A stretch of DNA of 64,000 nt from Promethearchaeota archaeon Loki_b31 (GTDB taxonomy: Archaea; Asgardarchaeota; Lokiarchaeia; Sigyniarchaeales; SOKP01): assembly GCA_005222975.1 (NCBI GenBank), contig NJBI01000009.1, positions 20,449 through 84,448 on the forward strand. The letters are read 5' to 3'. This document shows positions 44,769 to 51,837 of the stretch, one piece after another (position 1 is the stretch's first letter; the number at the start of each line of letters is the position of its first letter). A model generated the notes under the pieces. It was not told where the DNA came from, made no database searches, and worked only from the letters and a program-made list of their open reading frames with translations. Position numbers and translations under genes: made by a program.

Positions 44769-45254
44769 CTATTTTTCTATGTAATCGGTTTTAGAAGCAA
44801 TGATATTTGTAATACTTCCATTGGGAGTTAAATCAGAGTATTCCACCATTACTTCCTCATTTGTATATTTTTCAATCATAGCTGCCATAACCATAGCCAT
44901 TGGACACACCCCTTTAGTACCTGCAACTGTATGAGCAGATCTTGCCATGAAACAATTATTCAAGGAAAAAACATACGAACCATCAGGTCTTTTCTTAAGA
45001 GAAGCGTTATCAACCAATAGTGAAGTTTTTAATAACTTTATAAACCTTTTTCCAAAATCTTCAATATTTTCTCCTTCTATTGGCTCAATACCCAATTTTT
45101 CAGTTGCTTCCATAGACTCTTTTATTGCGGGAAACATATAATCACGAAATCCAATTTTTCCTAAAGTTTCGTCAATGCCAGCTTGAAGAGTAAAAATCCC
45201 CACGTGAAATAAACCCGAGATAAATCCAAACTCCTTTGGCATCATTTTATCCAT
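44769..45254 (-). CDS. Hypothetical protein with two conserved-looking cysteines
   Basis: A 161-residue soluble protein that I do not recognise. The C-terminal third (NNCFMARSAHTVAGTKGVCPMAMVMAAMIEKYT) holds two cysteines 17 residues apart around a Thr/Gly turn, then VEYSDLTPNGSITNIIAS. The layout is reminiscent of small-molecule-binding V4R-type domains, but the match is weak. It sits between the GTPase operon remnant and the flavoprotein gene on the same strand. Confidence 0.7.
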   Translation of the reverse strand: MDKMMPKEFGFISGLFHVGIFTLQAGIDETLGKIGFRDYMFPAIKESMEATEKLGIEPIEGENIEDFGKRFIKLLKTSLLVDNASLKKRPDGSYVFSLNNCFMARSAHTVAGTKGVCPMAMVMAAMIEKYTNEEVMVEYSDLTPNGSITNIIASKTDYIEK

Positions 45255-45303
45255 TAATTTACGCTTTAATCCTATTTTTTTTCACCTTTTATGAATTTCT
45301 TAA

Positions 45304-45621
45304 TTATACATTATTCCATACACTATTAAAGATTTCTTCAGTTTTTTCTATAATCATTTTATGTTCTATTACTTTTGTCATAGGAAATAAGACCATTATA
45401 TACTTATGTTCCCTTTTTGAGATTGAAATCAATTTTTTTTCTGAAGAAATTACAATGCTATTTACCTCACCAGCTTCAAATTCTTTTGAAAATTTTTTGA
45501 CTAAATTTATTAACATTCCTCCAATTGAGATTTGACGTGGCGAAGAAAATTTAGGAGGAACTTCGGAAAAAACAACTTTTTCTTGTATTTCATCAAATAC
45601 AATAATTCCTTCTACTTGCAC
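45304..45621 (-). pseudogene. Truncated paralogue of the longin/roadblock protein
   Basis: A 105-residue frame that repeats the last ~105 residues of the longin/roadblock protein at 46301-47101 (EGIIVFDEIQEKVVFSEVPPKFSSPRQIS against EGIILFDENQEKILFAKVPEEYSSKKQIS). The similarity goes on upstream of the GTG at 45621 into LEELKYKVQ, then meets a stop, so the GGAGG that looks like a ribosome-binding site is in part old coding sequence. The N-terminal longin-like domain is missing. It may still be translated as a one-domain roadblock-type protein. Confidence 0.6.
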
Positions 45622-45724
45622 TTTATATTTTAATTCCTCCAGTTAATTTTAAATTAATTTAATAAATATTTATCGAAATATAATTTCTTTTCGTCAGCAT
45701 ATTTAAAATTTTGTTAAAAAAATC

Positions 45725-46282
45725 TTATAAATTACCTTTATATTTTTCATATAATACTCTAATTATTTTTTGGAACGCTTCGGTCACCCCTTGATTTGTT
45801 TTCGCAGAAGTTCGAAAAACTCCAATAAAGTTCTTCTCTTTAATGAAGTTTTGAATATATGTATCATCTAACTTATCTTCATTAATTAAATCTACTTTAT
45901 TTGCAAAAATAATGATAGGAATATCACCACAACTCTGTTTAATGTCCTTATACCAATCAACAATGTGATTGAGACTTTCTTTACCAAGATCATTTTCTTC
46001 GAGGGAATAAACAATAATTGCAGCTTTACTTTCTTCATAAAAATCAGAACGTAAAAATTCAAACTCCTTTTGACCAGCAATATCCCAAAAATATAATTTA
46101 CATTCGTCTCCATTTATTTTCTCATCATAAAAAGAAAATTGGGCGCCTATAGTAGAGATATAATCTTCCTCAAAAGTACCATGAGTATACTTTTTAATTA
46201 GAGATGTTTTTCCAACTCCCCCATCTCCAATAACAGTTATTTTAAATACAAATTTTAAATGTGTATCATTCATTAGTTTCAA
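45725..46282 (-). CDS. Rab/Ras-like small GTPase
   Basis: A 185-residue Ras-superfamily GTPase of the kind abundant in Asgard archaea. G1 is GDGGVGKT (19-26), switch I Thr is in ISTIGAQF (about 44), G3 is WDIAGQKEF (66-74), G4 NKVD (128-131) and G5 TSAK (158-161). The catalytic Gln of switch II (DIAGQ) is present, so it should hydrolyse GTP with or without a GAP. There is no C-terminal Cys for prenylation. It is 18 bases downstream of the longin/roadblock gene in a minus-strand operon, which suggests that the latter regulates it. Confidence 0.93.
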   Translation of the reverse strand: MKLMNDTHLKFVFKITVIGDGGVGKTSLIKKYTHGTFEEDYISTIGAQFSFYDEKINGDECKLYFWDIAGQKEFEFLRSDFYEESKAAIIVYSLEENDLGKESLNHIVDWYKDIKQSCGDIPIIIFANKVDLINEDKLDDTYIQNFIKEKNFIGVFRTSAKTNQGVTEAFQKIIRVLYEKYKGNL

Positions 46283-46300
46283 TCAAATCCATTCGAATTT

Positions 46301-47101
46301 TTATTTTAATAATTCAATCTTTAACATTTTCAAAATGTCATCTAAAATTTCTTCAGTTTTTTCCACAATTATATTAAGTTCAATATTTTTTGTTTTGGAA
46401 AATAAAACAATTATGTAAATATAATCTCTTTTCGAGACACAAATCCACCGATTCTCTGAAGAGATTAATATACAATGTACATCTCCTCCTTGATATTCAT
46501 ATGATAATTTTTTAGCAAAATTTATTAACATTCCACTCATCGAAATTTGTTTTTTAGATGAATATTCTTCTGGAACTTTAGCAAAAAGAATTTTTTCTTG
46601 GTTTTCATCAAATAGAATTATTCCTTCGGATTGCACCTTATAACCAAATTCTTCTAATAAGCCTTCAATAAGCGGTTGTTCCATGAACTGTAATATGTAA
46701 TTGTTAAAATCTGAGAAGATGGTTATATTTCCATTACGAATTGGGAGGTGTTCTTGATATACTTCTAAAAATTTAGTTGATATTTTGTTTAGGATGTAAA
46801 TAATTACTTGATTTGGTAGATCGTCATAGCATTGTATACAAAAAGTAATTTTCTCGAAGTTATTATAAAATAATTTATGACCACTCATTATTAAGGATTT
46901 AACTATCGTACCTGGAATTAATTTCTCACCAAACTTCTTAATAGCTGTGAAAAATCCAGACACTATATTTTCATCCAAATTTTCAGGTTTTATACCACAG
47001 CTTGTCAAACAAACCCCTGCGTTATCATAAATATAAATTGATTCAACATAATTTTCTATTGCTTTTTTTTCCTCTAATAACTCGCCCTTGTCCGTACTCA
47101 T
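46301..47101 (-). CDS. Two-domain longin/roadblock-like protein, likely GTPase partner
   Basis: A 266-residue protein with two mixed alpha/beta domains: residues about 15-125 (YVESIYIYDNAGVCLTSCG ... GTIVKSLIMSGHKLFYN) and about 155-260 (EGIILFDENQEKILFAKVP ... GDVHCILISSENRWICVSKRD). Both have the strand order and short central helices of longin or roadblock/LC7 domains, which in eukaryotes and Asgards act as GTPase regulators. I chose the ATG at 47101 because GGTGAT lies six bases before it; an ATG at 47116 is the alternative. It is placed between a coiled-coil protein (upstream) and the GTPase (downstream). The call is by pattern, not by a search. Confidence 0.65.
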   Translation of the reverse strand: MSTDKGELLEEKKAIENYVESIYIYDNAGVCLTSCGIKPENLDENIVSGFFTAIKKFGEKLIPGTIVKSLIMSGHKLFYNNFEKITFCIQCYDDLPNQVIIYILNKISTKFLEVYQEHLPIRNGNITIFSDFNNYILQFMEQPLIEGLLEEFGYKVQSEGIILFDENQEKILFAKVPEEYSSKKQISMSGMLINFAKKLSYEYQGGDVHCILISSENRWICVSKRDYIYIIVLFSKTKNIELNIIVEKTEEILDDILKMLKIELLK

Positions 47102-47107
47102 ATTTCT

Positions 47108-47113
47108 ATCACC
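47108..47113 (-). promoter_or_regulatory. Shine-Dalgarno GGTGAT choosing the start at 47101
   Basis: On the minus strand GGTGAT is followed by six bases and ATG at 47101. It matches the 16S rRNA 3' end better than anything before the upstream ATG at 47116. Confidence 0.55.
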
Positions 47114-47120
47114 CATTTCT

Positions 47121-47339
47121 CTATTTTATTTTTTTATTTAAATTATCAATATGAGATTTTAATTTAGAATTTTCAGCTTGGCATTGGTTTAATTGTTCTT
47201 GTAATTTTTGGTTCTGTATAACAGTTTTATTCGCGTTTAGCAAGGTTTGATATAATTGATTCTTAGCCTTCTTTAAATCCTTTTCCAAAGTCTTTACATA
47301 CTGATCTTTATCAGATACATATGGCCATTCCTCTGCCAT
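47121..47339 (-). CDS. Small coiled-coil protein
   Basis: A 72-residue protein (from MAEEWPYVSDKDQ) that is almost one heptad-rich helix: VKTLEKDLKKAKNQLYQTLLNANKTVIQNQKLQEQLNQ has Leu/Val/Ile at a and d positions. It starts the GTPase operon: only four bases separate it from the longin/roadblock reading frame. An in-frame ATG at 47363 would add eight residues; AGAAGGG before 47339 favours the shorter form. It could be a dimeric scaffold or effector for the GTPase; inferred from position only. Confidence 0.6.
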   Translation of the reverse strand: MAEEWPYVSDKDQYVKTLEKDLKKAKNQLYQTLLNANKTVIQNQKLQEQLNQCQAENSKLKSHIDNLNKKIK

Positions 47340-47430
47340 TGAATTTCCCTTCTGAATTTTCATATTCTTTTTTTTTTTTCATTTCTGTATTATCTTACTT
47401 TTAATACATAATTATTTTTATATATAATAT

Positions 47431-48117
47431 TTATTTTTGAGATACTTTTTCTGCTTTAGGTTGTCTAGTGAAATAGCCAATAGTGCCACAATTCTTACAT
47501 TTTTGAGAATTATCATCTAGAAAGACCATAGTTTTGTTGAAACAAGTAGGACAAATGAAGAGTACTTCTTCTATCTTCTCCTCAGGAATTTCTACAATCA
47601 TATCTATATTAGGAACTATTGGTGTTGTAATACAATACATACAAAAACACCTTTTTTTAGTAGCTTCAAGAACCTCATTTAATTTTTGTATAGGTGCGTC
47701 ACTCTCAACAAATATTTCAAGTTTATAGTTCTCAACAGCAGCAATTCCATCCTCAATCCCAAATCCAGTGGTTAAATCAATATCTGCAACTATTCTGATA
47801 TCAAGTTTTTTCAATTCAATTCCCGCCATTGCAGACCATTTAGCAAAAGCTGCAGAAAAGCATCCACAAAAACCAGCCATACAATAATGAACAGGATGTA
47901 CTGCAGTTCCTCCTCCACCAAGGATTATTGTTTCATCCGTTTGTACAGTAATTTCCCCAGCTCTTTCTGTTTTCAGTTTGGTTTCGAATTGTGGTCCATA
48001 TTCTACGTCTAATCTCCATCTACCTTTTACTTCTATGGTTTTTTTACATTTGGACCGGTCTTTTCTATATTCTTCTTGTACCTTTTTGAATCCGTCTAGA
48101 TCAATTCTATTAAGCAT
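47431..48117 (-). CDS. OsmC-family protein with C-terminal zinc ribbon
   Basis: A 228-residue protein. Residues 1-175 follow the OsmC/Ohr fold with two reactive-type cysteine sites: PVHYCMAGFCGCFSAAF and KKRCFCMYCITTP. OsmC proteins reduce organic peroxides through paired cysteines. Residues 189-210 add a zinc ribbon (Cys189, Cys192, Cys207, Cys210), an unusual fusion. It is upstream of the GTPase operon on the same strand (about 90 bases) and divergent from the thiolase unit. GGAG seven bases before the ATG at 48117 supports the start. Confidence 0.85.
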   Translation of the reverse strand: MLNRIDLDGFKKVQEEYRKDRSKCKKTIEVKGRWRLDVEYGPQFETKLKTERAGEITVQTDETIILGGGGTAVHPVHYCMAGFCGCFSAAFAKWSAMAGIELKKLDIRIVADIDLTTGFGIEDGIAAVENYKLEIFVESDAPIQKLNEVLEATKKRCFCMYCITTPIVPNIDMIVEIPEEKIEEVLFICPTCFNKTMVFLDDNSQKCKNCGTIGYFTRQPKAEKVSQK

Positions 48118-48975
48118 TAAGGAACTCCAATAAACTTATTACTAAGTTTAGTATTAAATTAGTTAAACTCTTATATAAACATATTTTCCTTTTTGTCATT
48201 TTATACAAGAAAGTACAATTAAATATACAAAATCTATTAACTTTTTTATTATTTTCGAACAATCTAATTTACAAAAATGTAAACAATAATAATAAATACA
48301 CAAATCTCTTTATCGGTTATTTGAGGAATTAAAATTTAATTAGGATTCTAACAATAAATTAATCATAATAAAAAATTCTAAATAAAATTATATCAAAGTG
48401 ATAAGAATGAAAAAAGTAGCTATTATTGGAGTTGGAATTACTCCTTTTAAAGCAAGATATATGGATAAAACGCATTTCGAATTAGCGTATGACGCGACCA
48501 AGCTCGCTTTGGAAGACGCAAATAAAAATGGGGCTGAAATAACTCATAAAGATTTAGAATCAACGGTTTATGGAATATATAATGAACTTTTTGAACGCCA
48601 ATTCATGCCCGACATCTTTATAAACTCGTACATCGGAATGAACAACAAACCAGGAACTCGAATCGCGTCTGGGGGCGCAACTGGGGGGTATACTGTACGG
48701 ATGGCTTACTCTGAAGTTGCTTCAGGGCTTTCGGATCTGTGCCTCTGCTTAGGCGTAGAAAAGTGTAATGACTGTTACGACGAAAAAACGGGCACGACAA
48801 CACCAGAGGTTCTAAATGCAATCGCTTATTCTGCCGATATGACTTACGAAAAAATGTTGTAATATTCTACACATCTCGTAAATATCCTATGGGCATGATG
48901 GCGGCCAGCTCTTATGTAAGCATGGTTAATGCGCACTTTGAAGAATTCGGAAATCCCACCGAGGATCAAATGGCT

Positions 48976-49004
48976 TAACACTATAATATTTAGTTAAGTG
49001 GGCT
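48976..49004 (+). other. 29-base hairpin-bearing insertion in the thiolase (first)
   Basis: GGCT occurs at 48972-48975 and again at 49001-49004, so the 29-base unit between equal points can be placed in several phases. CTTAAC (48974-48979) and GTTAAG (48993-48998) form a 6-bp inverted repeat. Reading ATG GCT is followed directly by TAA; the second GCT is followed by AATGTCTCGGTTAAG, which continues the thiolase. Confidence 0.75.
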
Positions 49005-49388
49005 AATGTCTCGGTTAAGAATCATGGAAACGCTTTGTTGAATCCAATTGCACAATCACCTATGAAGCTATCTCTTGATGACATCCTCTTCTCAAGGATA
49101 ATATGCTATCCTTTCAAGATGCTTGATTGCTGCCTTTATTCCGAAGCTTCGGCAGCTTTAATATTAGCAAGCGAAGAAAAGGTAAAGGAATTAAAGATTG
49201 AGAATCCAATTTGGATAACTGGTGTAGGTGCTGCGAATACAGATTGTTTTATCGGTAATCGGGAAGAAATAGGGCGGTTATATTCAAATGTTTACGCAGC
49301 AAAGGCAGCTTACAAGATGGCGGGATTGGACTATAATAAGATCAAACAACAAATCGATTTGGCAGAGCTTCACGATGCCTTCTCTGGA

Positions 49389-49421
49389 CATTACTTGTCA
49401 TAAAGACAATTTGCCAGTCAA
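49389..49421 (+). other. 30-33-base hairpin-bearing insertion in the thiolase (second)
   Basis: Starts after GGA of the FSG motif and ends before GAA of EVISYEELG. It keeps the frame but has a TAA at 49401-49403. TTGTC (49395-49399) and GACAA (49405-49409) form a 5-bp stem with a 5-base loop around the stop codon. Confidence 0.65.
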
Positions 49422-49750
49422 GAAGTCATCTCCTATGAAGAACTCGGTTTTGTATCTTTTGGAGAAGGAGGTCCATGGATTGAAAAAACATTTGAAAAAC
49501 CTGGAGAAGGCCCTTGGTTAGAGGGAGAACTCCCGTGTTGTCCTTCAGGTGGCTTGATAGGTTGTGGCCATGCTGTTGGTGCGACGGGAATTATGAGCAC
49601 TGGAGAGGCTACCCTTCAATTAAGAGGGGAGGCAGGTAAACATCAAGTACCAATTGCTAAAGGGAGAGCTATATCTCATTCTATTGGAGGTCCTGGTGCC
49701 GCCTATGCTGCGGTAATCGTAATGACAAACGAGGAGGGGTTGAAAAAACC

Positions 49751-50251
49751 ATGAGCGAAGAATTTCGATCACATGAAATCAGGGATAAAATTCTAATAGA
49801 ATATAAGTATACTATGGGCGGGCAATCAAAATTCTTCATAGAATTAATGAATAATAAAAAGATATTAGGAACAAAATGTAAGAAGTGTGGTAAAGTATGG
49901 ATGCCTCCAAGAATTAACTGCTCAGAATGCTACGAAGATACCGATTGGATTGAGCTCCCCCACGCAGGTACGATTCAAATTAGTACGATAGTGTGGTATG
50001 GGGCTGCTGAGTTTATTCAAAATGTTCCCTACGGTTGTGCCTTTATTAAATTAGATGAAGCAGATACAGCATTGTTTCAAGGTGTATTTTCAGAAAATTT
50101 AGTACCTTCAAAAATTAAGAAAGGACAACGAGTTAAAGCAGTGTTTAAAAGAAGGGAGGATCGAGAAGGAAGAATGACAGATTTCTTCTTTGTTCCCGAA
50201 GATGAGTGGGAAAGATGGATTAATAAACCAGAATTTGAAGGTGGTGAGTAA
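49751..50251 (+). CDS. DUF35/OB-fold zinc-ribbon protein, thiolase partner
   Basis: A 166-residue acyl-CoA-associated OB protein. The rubredoxin-like zinc ribbon (LGTKCKKCGKVWMPPRINCSECY) is at about residues 37-60, then the OB fold (GTIQISTIVWYGAAEFIQNVPYGCAFIKLDEADTALFQG). In archaea such proteins bind thiolases and hydratases and supply acyl-CoA channels. ATG overlaps the thiolase stop (ATGA), and the SCP2 protein follows three bases on: a classic thiolase-DUF35-SCP2 operon. Confidence 0.9.
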   Translation: MSEEFRSHEIRDKILIEYKYTMGGQSKFFIELMNNKKILGTKCKKCGKVWMPPRINCSECYEDTDWIELPHAGTIQISTIVWYGAAEFIQNVPYGCAFIKLDEADTALFQGVFSENLVPSKIKKGQRVKAVFKRREDREGRMTDFFFVPEDEWERWINKPEFEGGE

Positions 50252-50253
50252 AA

Positions 50254-50625
50254 TTGGGTATTGCAAGTGAAAGTTTAAGTAAAATTGTTGAAAATATGAG
50301 CGGGAACGCAAAAGTTGAAGCTGTTTTTGTAACTAATATTGGTGGTAAAGAAGTTGATTGGGATATGATTTTCCAATTTAACTTGGATAACGAGGACTCT
50401 TTTTATCTTAAAGTAAAGGGAAGAAAGGCTGAACTGATTAATGGAACCGCTTCAGATCCTAACATAATTATGACGGGAGATAATAACGCAATTGTAAAAA
50501 TCTGCAATGGTAAGGGGGATTTCACTCATGCGATTAGTAGAGAAGAAATAAAAGTTACAAAAGGAAAAATCATTGATGTAATACGCCTAACTCGAGCAAT
50601 AACCCTTGTTTTGAAAACTAAATAA
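50254..50625 (+). CDS. SCP2-like sterol/lipid carrier protein
   Basis: A 123-residue protein of the sterol carrier protein 2 fold (VDWDMIFQFNLDNEDSFYLKVKGRKAELINGTASDPNIIMTGDNNAIVKICNGKGDFTHAI). SCP2 domains carry acyl-CoAs or lipids; in eukaryotic SCP-x the same domain is fused to thiolase, while here it is a separate gene at the end of the thiolase-DUF35 operon. It starts with TTG at 50254, with GGTG and AG as ribosome-binding site. Confidence 0.85.
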   Translation: MGIASESLSKIVENMSGNAKVEAVFVTNIGGKEVDWDMIFQFNLDNEDSFYLKVKGRKAELINGTASDPNIIMTGDNNAIVKICNGKGDFTHAISREEIKVTKGKIIDVIRLTRAITLVLKTK

Positions 50626-50803
50626 TTTTTTTTTTCTTATATAATTTTAATTTAATTACCATTCTAAGTTTAAATGTTGATATTATTAGGCTAGAAATGA
50701 AAATCTTTATAAGCTTACTAATAACATTTATCTTCTGTATCACTTAATCTAAAATACAACACTAAACAAAGTTTAAAATAAAAATAAAAAAGTTGATTAT
50801 TAA

Positions 50804-51586
50804 ATGAAAAGAGAAATTGCTGTAGTAGGAATAATAGCTGGTCTTGTATTGGGATTCGGTCTTGGATGGTTTATCCCTTCACTTCTAGTAGAAAGACCTA
50901 GTGGATCATTACTCTCTCAGATTAAGGCACGAGGTTCAATTATTATAGGGACTAGTTCTGATTGGCCACCCTTCGAGATATATAATGTTACTACTGAACA
51001 ATACGAAGGTTTCGATATCGATCTATGTAATTTAATTGCTGCGGAACTCGGCGTTACTATTGAGTGGTCAGACATGTCCTTTGGTGCTCTGATTGATTCT
51101 TGTCTTACAGGCTTGATTGATATGATTGCGGCCGCAATGTTCGTCACACCTTCACGTGCACAACAACTCGCATTCTCTGTCGGGTATATTCGAACAAATA
51201 TGGTTTGTGTAGTCTTGGAAAATTCAACAATAACTGTGGATAGTTATACGGATCTTTTGGGTTATGAGGTCGACGTCCTAACGGGTTCTGCTGAAATGTG
51301 GGAGTTAGATGACGCAGGTATACCTTATAATGATTACCCTAAAGCTGATGTCATGGCCACAAACCTTGTTGCTAATATTTCCCAAGTAGCTTTCGTAGAC
51401 GAACCAGTCTTTAACATTTGGGCGAAAATTTACGACTTCAAAGTTGTTTATACTGTGCTTGCTGAACCTTGCGCGCTCTTTACCCGTTGGGGGGAACCTG
51501 AACTGATGGCGGTGATAAATGATGTTATTCTTAAAGCCTATACAGATGGAACCCTTGATACCCTCATCGATAAGTGGTTTATGTGA
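50804..51586 (+). CDS. Polar amino-acid ABC transporter, substrate-binding protein
   Basis: A 260-residue family 3 solute-binding protein. An N-terminal membrane anchor (VVGIIAGLVLGFGLGWFIPSLL) replaces a lipobox; then SIIIGTSSDWPPFEIYN, GFDIDLCNLIAAELGVTIEW and FGALIDSCLTGLIDMIAAAMFVTPSRAQQLAFS are the typical amino-acid-binding segments. Outside the membrane it would present amino acids to the permeases at 51838 and 53747. First gene of the transporter operon. Confidence 0.93.
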   Translation: MKREIAVVGIIAGLVLGFGLGWFIPSLLVERPSGSLLSQIKARGSIIIGTSSDWPPFEIYNVTTEQYEGFDIDLCNLIAAELGVTIEWSDMSFGALIDSCLTGLIDMIAAAMFVTPSRAQQLAFSVGYIRTNMVCVVLENSTITVDSYTDLLGYEVDVLTGSAEMWELDDAGIPYNDYPKADVMATNLVANISQVAFVDEPVFNIWAKIYDFKVVYTVLAEPCALFTRWGEPELMAVINDVILKAYTDGTLDTLIDKWFM

Positions 51587-51612
51587 AAGAGATTCCAAAC
51601 CCCTTTTACCAC

Positions 51613-51705
51613 TTATTTTTCATTATTATGAAAAGATTGCCTACAACGCTGTTGTTCACTGATTTAGGTTTATTGGGACATTTCATGCAGTGTGTATCCC
51701 AAACC
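51613..51705 (+). pseudogene. Relic of an ABC permease segment
   Basis: Between the binding protein and the first permease, IIMKRLPTTLLFTDLGLLGHF is open in frame and parallels IIMNGLAITLLLTALGLLGGF of the intact permease (52311 onward). The DNA also aligns there. Similarity is lost after about 30 codons. This looks like a leftover of a former permease start. Confidence 0.6.
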
Positions 51706-51837
51706 AAATCTTTTTTTTTTATATTAAAATTCAAAAACCTTAGAATAAAACACTATATTTTCTAAAATTTCATCCAAGTTTTTGATTATAAATCTTAAGT
51801 TATAACCCAAAAATTATAAAAAATCTTCCATTATTAG

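Larger units (their letters stand above)
48407..49754 (+). pseudogene. SCP-x-type thiolase (acetyl-CoA acetyltransferase), multiply interrupted
   Basis: A thiolase whose whole length is present but in pieces. Piece 1 (48407-48862) begins KKVAIIGVGITPF and contains SGGATGGYTVRMAYSEVASG. At about 48850 the frame changes (a six-A run; one more A would keep the frame to VVIFYTSRKYPMGMM). At 48976-49004 a 29-base insertion splits QMA from NVSVKNHGNAL; at about 49389-49421 a 30-33-base insertion with a stop splits AELHDAFSG from EVISYEELGF. The rest runs to the stop at 49754 with CPSGGLIGCGHAVGATG and HSIGGPG. All segments are well conserved, which is odd for an old pseudogene. Its stop overlaps the DUF35 gene start by four bases. 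ATG at 48407 follows GTGAT. Confidence 0.85.

Noticed and set aside
49395..49410. Stop codon read-through or selenocysteine/pyrrolysine in the thiolase
   Set aside because: The stops are TAA, not TGA or TAG, and the read-through residues do not fit the conserved protein.
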